DNA of 64,000 nucleotides from Gordius sp. MW1 (lineage: Eukaryota; Nematomorpha; Gordioida; Gordea; Gordiidae). Both the position numbers and the translations under genes were made by a program. The notes below the pieces were generated by a model. It saw only the letters and a list, made by a program, of their open reading frames with translations. It searched no databases and was not told the origin of the DNA. The number at the start of each line of letters is the position of its first letter. The stretch's first letter is position 1. Below are positions 58,201 through 64,000 of this stretch, piece by piece. The stretch covers positions 23,051,245 through 23,115,244 of the forward strand of contig OZ038528.1 in NCBI GenBank assembly GCA_964036665.1, read 5' to 3'.

Positions 58201-61200
58201 GGATATATTCCTTCTTATCATGTTTTCTGGTAGGGCAGAATTTTAAATTTTGCATTATTTCTTTAAGTCTAATTACATAACCTGGTTTAGATGATTCTAT
58301 GAACGATTTTTGAAAAAATTCCCCTGGTAGCCTTAACGTCGTCCTATAAACCATTTCCGAAGGAGTGTATCCGATATCTTCTTTGATTGTCGACCTAATG
58401 CTGAGAAGAATTAATGGTAGTGTTTCACTCCATTTTGTTGTATCTTCCTGTGTCATGATGGAAGCTTTTAACTGCCTATGGAACCGCTCAACTAACCCAT
58501 TATAACACGGCTGATAGGCTGTAGTTCTGATATGGTCAGATCCTAATGTGGATGCTAATTCTCGGAATAAACTGGATGTAAATTGAGCCCCTCTCTCAGT
58601 AGTTATAACCTGTGGAACACAAATTGGCAACCCAGTATTCAATAAATATTCGTGCTAAATTTTCCGCTGATGTCTCGTTGATTGGTATTGCAATTGGCCA
58701 CCTCGTAAAGCGATCGATGGCTGTAAAAATATGGGTGTAGTGAGATGAAGGTGGTAATGGGCCTACCACATCCAAATGCACGTGACTGAACCTCTCGTAG
58801 GTGTCGTCAAAAATGCCGGGTGAAGTGATGGTGTGTTTGTGATTTTTGACATTTAATGCGTTCTCTTGTCCAATTCCGGATATCTTTGTTCATTGATGGC
58901 CACACAAAACTGCGGGTAATGAGTCTTTGATTTGTCGCCATGTCCCTGGGGGCTCTTTTGGGACCATGTGTAAGGGGGATGACCATCTATGTGAAGGTCG
59001 TATTATTCCTAATCTCCTCATTTCTTCAAATTCTTTTTTTGCTATTTGAAATTTTTCGGGGTTTAAACGTCGTGGAGAACAATGGATCGCTGGTCCTTTT
59101 GTTATTATATGGTGTTTGGTATTATGTTTCACTTTGTCATTAAAATCCGGTGGCTTGGTAATATCCGGAAATTGTTTTAATATGGAGTAAAAATCATTAT
59201 TTTGTGAAATTGGGCTGCTAATGGGATTAGTTATATTTGATACTTTTAGAGAAAAATTTTGTGGACTAATTAGGCGTTTATTTTTAATATCAATTATTAA
59301 ACCAAAATATGATATAAAATCAGAACCTAATATAGGTGAATGTACATCTGCTATCAAAATTGTCCATTTGAAATCTCGTTTTAAACCTACATCTAATGAC
59401 AACGATATTTTCCCAAAAGTATTTATATCGCTCGAATTTGCTGCTTTTAAACATATATCGTTTAGTGTTACTTTCATTTTAGTGGTAGGTGATATTACAC
59501 TGATTTGCGCTCCAGTGTCAATCAAATAGCGGAGCCCTGATATTTTGTCAAATACGTAGAAAAGGCGATTATTGTTGTTATGGCCGGATCCAGCTATCGC
59601 CTTTACTGGTAGGCCTGCCTTTTTAATCCTTTTCCAAAATAACATGGTTGAACACATTTCCTGGCGTTTGATCCCCAGGTGTTATGGTACCAGCACCAGG
59701 GTCTGTCGCTCGAAATCCCAGGTGGGCGAAAAGGGGTCTGGGTTTGACCCATATTTTCTAATGTCCTATTTAGAGCAGATAAAACATCTGTTAGTTCTTT
59801 AGGGTATGCATCGGTGGAGTGTTTTTTTGGTTATGAATGTTATTAACATAATTAGTTTTTTTGGCCAGTACGATGCGCTTGGCTGTTTCCGCCTATTTCT
59901 CCAGTGCAGTATCTTCAGTAAACGAGACTAATATGGGAATTAGTTCACAAGGTAATTTATTGAGCAAGAGTTCCTTTAGAATCTTTTGGTCAAGAACGTA
60001 TGTTCCCACTAAACTCTTCATGTATCGCAAAAGCTGAGATGGAGATCTATCCCCTAAATCCACTGCCGTTAGGAATTCCATCAATCTTGATTCATCGGAG
60101 TCGCCTACCCTCTTGATAAGTGCTTGTTTGAGTTTCTGAAATGGTTGATCAGGTGGGACATTAATGATAAATCCTCCACTTCCTCAGCGATTTCGGGAGG
60201 TAATGTCTTAAGAATATAACCAAATTTTGATTTCTCAAAGGTAATTCTTCTTGCCTGAAATACGGCTTCTGCCTGAGCTAGCCAAATTCTAATATTTCTG
60301 TGGTAAAATGTGGGTTTTTCAGTTGGATAGTTGCTTCACATCCCTCTTTCTCTGTAGAATTTTCCATTTTGAAAAGAGATGATTGTTTGCGAGCAATAAC
60401 TAATTAATTCGTGAGATTGTTGGAGGGAAAAAAGAACGGGGTCACCATATTATAGCGTTAAAGAAAGGCACATATATGGTTTATTCACGGAAAACATTAA
60501 TAATCACCAAAAACTATTTATCGCGAGTCTAAATAATGGGATGGGTTGGTTAATATTCAAATGAGGGTTGACTCTGCGTGCGTATATTTCTCTCCGTATC
60601 ACGACCACTACACTGGAATATATTTACTAATTTTCAAAAATCCTATCTAACCACTTGTTATTAATAAGATTAACTAATGTTCTTGGATTTTTTTTCAATT
60701 TACTAGCTACCAAATTTTATATATACTTCGAGATTTAAGCATATATATATAAAATTTATTTTACGAACAAAATAGATTCTTTTTGTACGATACAACTTTA
60801 AAGCCTTTGCCGACTCTTAGCCCCCATTTTAGCCGATGATGATATAGATTTTTATATTTTACCAATATATGTTTATGTGACTTCGTTTTCGTACAATTAC
60901 ACTTTTTAATTATCAAATGCAAAAAAAATATATATATAATACGATTACTCAGAAAATCGTTTCCATCGGGTCACGCATCATCATCCATGTATAGCATGGC
61001 TTTCGCAACCCTATACCTCCATTGCCGACCAACACCCATGTTCTCATCACTACCACCCTCCTGCAAAATATTGTACGAGCTGGGCCTCTTGACCGTTAGC
61101 CTCTACATCAGTGCTACGCGAATTTCGGATCATAAACACCATTGGGGAGACGTTATTGCTGGTATCTTGCTCGGAGCTACTTACGCCTTAATTTCTGTAA

Positions 61201-61787
61201 TTTTTATTTTTCCTCGTTATAAATTTGATTATGATGTGAAAGGAATAATAGTTTATTCGAGTCAGGGTGAGGTTTGGCTTGGATGGGAGTTTTTTTGTTT
61301 TGCTACAAAGAATAGACATTACGATCTGATAGGGACTTGATATCATTCATTATATGCTTTGCAGGATTTTACTAATCAATTTACGCCTGAGTGGAATGAA
61401 GGCTTTTTAAAGGTAAATTATATTTAAACGTGCTGCCACTGCAACTGATCAATCACTGATTAAAACAATCGGTGACACATTTTGAAAGGCAAATATTTTT
61501 GATTTAATAATTTTTTTGAATCTATATGAAAGAACTCGATAAACTTTACGGATTTTTTATCACAATTTTTTACAGCATCGTTTAAAAGATATCATAATTT
61601 GGTGGTTATATTGATGAAAATGTTGTTTTAATGGTATCACTAGGCGAACTTTGCTCTGAATTTGGTGGAGAATCTAGAAAAGAAAAATGGATATGGAATT
61701 GAAGTTTCGGTTAATCACAAATTTCACAAAAGCAAAATTGTGAGATCGCGCAAATTATCTGCATCGCCCCAATACGATATTTTGTAG
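55273..61787 (+). CDS. Phospholipid phosphatase (PLPP/PAP2) paralog 2, intact
   Basis: Exons: 55273-55312, 55423-55574, 55708-55855, 57093-57237, 60953-61196, 61365-61412 and 61644-61787 (TAG), all GT-AG with continuous phases, 306 residues, within the family's usual 280-320. The start MIRYVIDLFFVS opens transmembrane helix 1. GFFCGDQSLMYPYKDST is the conserved loop. All three catalytic motifs are present: K117, R124 and P125 in KFAVGRPRP; PSGH at 166-169; and R218, H224 and D228 in TRISDHKHHWGD (Thr for the usual Ser). Family members hydrolyse lipid phosphates such as phosphatidic acid, LPA and S1P, with the active site outside the cell or in the lumen. A basic tail (HKFHKSKIVRSRK) ends the protein. 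Intron 4 holds an LTR retrotransposon. A candidate ATTAAA lies at 61876-61881. Exons 2 and 4 match paralog 1 in length (152 and 145 nt). Confidence 0.93.
56189..56463. mobile_element. Degenerate hAT MITE, CAGAGGTC family
   Basis: Ends CAGAGTTCAGATTTG and GTGGTCTTTG, about 275 bp apart. The flanks AATGATAT (56181-56188) and AATGCCAT (56464-56471) agree at 6 of 8 positions. CpG-type decay has turned the usual CCCGG ends into CCCAG and CTCGG. It lies in intron 3 of PLPP paralog 2. Confidence 0.75.
56508..56635. mobile_element. MITE, CATGGGCGTAGCC family, left end lost
   Basis: The right end CTTGGCTACGCTTATG and the internal phrase GATTTAGGGAGGGGCAAAAT match the copy at 21655. The left terminus is missing. 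Confidence 0.7.
56943..57045. mobile_element. Half copy of the TAGTGTTG hairpin MITE
   Basis: GTGTTATAAAAAGGGCCGGG and TTTTGTTTGGTTGAGC match the left half of the family; the right half is absent. It ends just before exon 4 of PLPP paralog 2. Confidence 0.6.
57926..58860 (-). pseudogene. Gypsy-3 integrase
   Basis: HLDVVGPLPPSSHYTHIFTA and IDRFTRWPIAIP carry the first Asp. After a frame change, 58642-57926 (238 residues) gives VITTERGAQF, where Glu replaces the usual second Asp, and YNGLVERFHRQLK with the catalytic Glu. The C-terminal part PPYDGPLKVVKR and IDRLKPAW is the chromatin-side tail common in this group. It is broken by one frameshift. Confidence 0.85.
58890..59657 (-). pseudogene. 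Gypsy-3 protease and start of reverse transcriptase
   Basis: The 255-residue frame begins with a truncated gag end and gives the protease active site LIDTGAQISVISP, then ILGSDFISYFGL. The start of reverse transcriptase follows (CSPRRLNPEKF, MRRLGIIRPSHR, WSSPLHMVPK, PPGTWR). Directly after GTWR the sequence jumps to a region that precedes integrase, so the polymerase and RNase H cores are deleted. Confidence 0.85.
59820..60370 (-). pseudogene. Gypsy-3 gag (capsid) remnant
   Basis: A 63-residue frame at 60084-59893 reads MMEFLTAVDLGDRSPSQLLR, then LLLNKLPCELIPILVSF, a capsid-like stretch common in retrotransposon gag. Further gag-like sequence (AEIRIWLAQAEAVFQARRI type) is visible toward 60300-60200. 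Stops and frameshifts interrupt it. Confidence 0.7.
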
Positions 61788-62831
61788 ATGGAAATTGTTT
61801 TAGCCAATAATTTATTAATTTTTATTCGCTTTACAATTTGTTATTTTTGTTGTTCGAAAGGAGCCCGTGAATTGTATTAAAATTTTGTTATTTATCAACT
61901 TAAATTTTTAGATAATCGTTCAATGAATTCCTTAATATATTTAGTATTATTTTAAATGCTCCGGTATGCGATGTTTAACCATATTTCGTAAAAATTTGGA
62001 TTTTTTTATGGTGCAAATAAGGGTATTTATTATAAAAGTTGTGAATTACCATAATATTAATACATAAGTTTACTGACTCTATTTTAATCGACCAATATAA
62101 GCGGAAGTTAATTAAATTTCTACTCGTATAATGTGAAAATAATTATTTCAAACGGTTTATTTGTATATTGCAAATAAGGACTAATCAATTTTATTTTGTA
62201 ATTCAATAATCTTACATCTCAAACTTACTTTATTACCTAAGGTATATTAATTATTGGAAACTATGGTGTATTGTTTTCTTTCTTAGTCCATTTTTAAAAT
62301 GCAATGCACTTTAATAAATTTTTAACCCAGCCTAAAAACCTAATTACGTGAAAACCACAGATCGAACAGATTTTAGCATAGGTTTATAGATCTTTTATTT
62401 ATAATTTTAAATTAACTATACCAAATGTCTTAGACGCTCAAATTAGTTCAACATGACAATTAAATTAAAAGACTTAGCATTTTGAGCCTAATAACTTTAC
62501 AAAATGAATGTTTATTTAAAACTTATAACGTGAGTATTTTTAAAAATCGTTTTGCAATAACTGGTCAAATTTGCCGCCAATATATTTGGACTCGATCTAG
62601 GGTGTTTAAAACGATTTTGCAGGTCTGCATTCCTGACCTTAGTCTATATTTTAATTTGGGTGGGTCGAGTCTAGTGCATACTGCCAGGCTGACCATAGAT
62701 TTTCCCTGTAAACATATTTTTAGAAATCCATTTTACAACTTCAGTCCAAGTTAAATTATACCATACTGTTAATGTCATGATAATCGGAAAATTGCAACCC
62801 AAATTTAATATATTTTAAAACATGCACGGAT
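61788..62831. other. Downstream flank of PLPP copy 2, nothing recognised
   Basis: Apart from a candidate poly(A) hexamer at 61876-61881, no coding segment or bounded repeat was found. A 90-residue open frame at 62482 has no family features. Confidence 0.45.
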
Positions 62832-62839
62832 AACACGAT

Positions 62840-63951
62840 CAGAGGTCAGAAATGCCCAGCCCGGCCCGCTGCCCGGCCCACGGGCCGGGCCGGGCAACTG
62901 TCTTAAGGTTTACTTTTCGGACGGGCCCGGGCGGGCACGCTGATAAGATTCGGGCAATTCGGGCATGCCAAAAATTTTATCAAATTGATTTTCCTCGAAA
63001 AAAGAAAAATTCGCTTATAAACAATTTTGGGCCATAATAAATTTGACTAGATTTTTGTGCGCAAAACTATTAAAGATTATGAAGAAATGGATGTTGTAAC
63101 CATTCCTAAAGATCCAATCTCTCATGGTAAGATTAATTTATGATGCCCTATACTTTATTTAAGCAGGTAATAAAAGAAAGGCAACATTTTCGGAATGGGC
63201 TGATGATGAAGATGATACAGCATTAGATGAGATCAATTCATACTTGAATGATGTTTTAGACAAGGACGTGGATGAAAAATTTTCCCTTTTAATATGGTGG
63301 AAAAATAAAGAACAAGTCACATTAAAGTTATCTAAAATTATAACTATTTTAGGGATCCTAAATTAGCAAGATTAACAAAAATACTCTTTGCCATCCCGGC
63401 GACGAGTGCTGCAAGTGAAAGAAGTTTCTCTATCGCAGGAAGATTAATAGAGGAAAGACGCACAAGATTATCCCCGGAAATTGTCGACGATTTGTTATTT
63501 TTACATAATAATTATGAATAATAAAATATTGTCATCTTTGTTCTGATCAATATGCCATTATTTAATGCTTATTTTGTAATAGTGGTTAAAAGATTTTGGG
63601 ATTGGATAATTTCTAGTCTAACGGGCAAATTTTATTAATAAGGCCGGGCAGCTCTAATGGTTTGGGCATGGCTGAGCGGACACTTAGAAGGGTTCAGGCG
63701 GGGAATTTAGTTAAAAATTTAGACCGGGCCGGGTTTGGGCAGAAAAATTTTAACAAATCCGACCTCTGTTTGCGACCTCACAAATTCGGGACTAACGGGC
63801 AAATTTAATATTTCGGGCCGGGCAATTCGGGCAGCTTTAATGATTCGGGCGGGCCCGGGCGGACACTTAGATGGGTTCGGGCGGGCAGATTAATTATAAA
63901 ATCGGGCCGGGCCGGGTTCGGGCTGAAAAATTCTAACAAATCTGACCTCTG
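62840..63951 (+). mobile_element. hAT element, CAGAGGTC family, exact TSD, duplicated right end
   Basis: The 1112-bp element begins CAGAGGTCAGAAATGCC and ends AATCTGACCTCTG at 63951. The octamer AACACGAT is identical on both sides (62832-62839 and 63952-63959). A second, internal right end finishes at 63768, and 63600-63768 and 63785-63951 are related, so the right terminus is duplicated in tandem. It keeps a C-terminal piece of transposase. Confidence 0.9.
63056..63521 (+). pseudogene. hAT transposase C-terminal fragment
   Basis: A short first segment (RKTIKDYEEMDVVTIPKD, ending 63126) is followed by a GT-AG intron-like gap and a frame from 63167: KRKATFSEWADDEDD and FSLLIWWKNKEQ. After a stop or frame change near 63355, PKLARLTKILFAIPATSAAS, SERSFSIAGR and EERRTRLSPEIVDDLLFLHN complete the hAT dimerisation domain, stopping at 63521. 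The catalytic acidic residues lie upstream of this region and are missing. The remnants at 31957 and 39205 are shorter versions of the same tail. Confidence 0.82.
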
Positions 63952-64000
63952 AACACGATATCCTAACTTGATTTATAAATTCGGGTTAAAACCAAGGAGG

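Larger units (their letters stand above)
57709..60612 (-). mobile_element. Ty3/gypsy element 3, two LTRs, internally deleted
   Basis: LTRs at 57709-57876 and 60451-60612 are near-identical direct repeats (in element orientation TGTAGTGGTCGTGA...GCTATA). They are flanked by the 4-bp duplication CTGG (57705-57708 and 60613-60616). A TGGTGACCCCG primer-binding-like sequence follows the 5' LTR and an AGAGGGGGAGTAT purine tract precedes the 3' LTR. Internal order on the minus strand is gag, protease, start of reverse transcriptase, then integrase; most of reverse transcriptase and RNase H is deleted. It lies antisense in intron 4 of PLPP paralog 2. Confidence 0.9.

Noticed and set aside
62482-62754. 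90-residue ORF after PLPP copy 2
   Set aside because: No motif or splice context; ordinary intergenic composition.

Overview
The window is AT-rich animal nuclear DNA, most likely from an invertebrate. It has genes split by GT-AG introns, a metazoan gene set, and dense transposon debris from many classes: hAT, piggyBac, Mutator-like, Ty3/gypsy, BEL/Pao, Penelope-like and LINE. No species could be assigned. Coordinates come from reading the sequence; homology calls rest on recognised motifs, not on searches.

Host genes. (1) Positions 562-7094 (+) hold the 3' half of a TBL3/UTP13 gene, a WD40 protein of the small-subunit processome, in eight exons; the 5' part lies outside the window. (2) A lysine/glutamate-rich ORF of unknown function faces it tail-to-tail at 7310-7672 (-). 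(3) Two complete phospholipid phosphatase (PLPP/wunen family, PAP2) genes lie in tandem on the + strand, at 14895-22577 (281 residues, 6 exons) and 55273-61787 (306 residues, 7 exons). Exon phases match and three exon lengths are the same or within 3 nt, so they are duplicates. The second keeps all three catalytic motifs. The first has Leu for Gly in the PSGH motif and Asn in place of the nucleophile His in the third motif, so it is probably a pseudoenzyme.

Transposons. The 33 kb between the two PLPP genes (22.6-55.3 kb), and most introns, are layered insertions. Several families can be bounded by exact or near-exact 8-bp target duplications: a TAGTGTTG hairpin MITE (seven full copies), a CATGGGCGTAGCC MITE, a CAGAGGTC family with CCCGGGC-rich ends, a TAGTG family with TCTCG-rich ends, and a TAGAGTCC family carrying a BED-finger remnant. 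Other pieces are an internally deleted piggyBac remnant, a 9-bp-TSD Mutator-like hairpin, a BEL/Pao pol fragment, a 5'-truncated LINE, three broken Ty3/gypsy elements (one with both LTRs inside a PLPP intron) and a head-to-head pair of Penelope-like 3' ends with a hammerhead-ribozyme-like core.

Layout. 0.5-7.1 kb TBL3; 9-12.4 kb nested LTR-like/MITE/piggyBac; 14.9-22.6 kb PLPP copy 1; 25.0-30.6 kb composite hAT; 31.0-41.1 kb two copies of a hAT+gypsy chimeric block separated by BEL/Pao and two hAT elements; 41.4-43.0 kb LINE; 43.6-52.9 kb a block bounded by an inverted repeat and containing gypsy element 2; 53.5-55.0 kb Penelope palindrome; 55.3-61.8 kb PLPP copy 2 with intronic gypsy element 3; 62.8-64.0 kb hAT element. 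No tRNA, rRNA or CRISPR feature was supportable.
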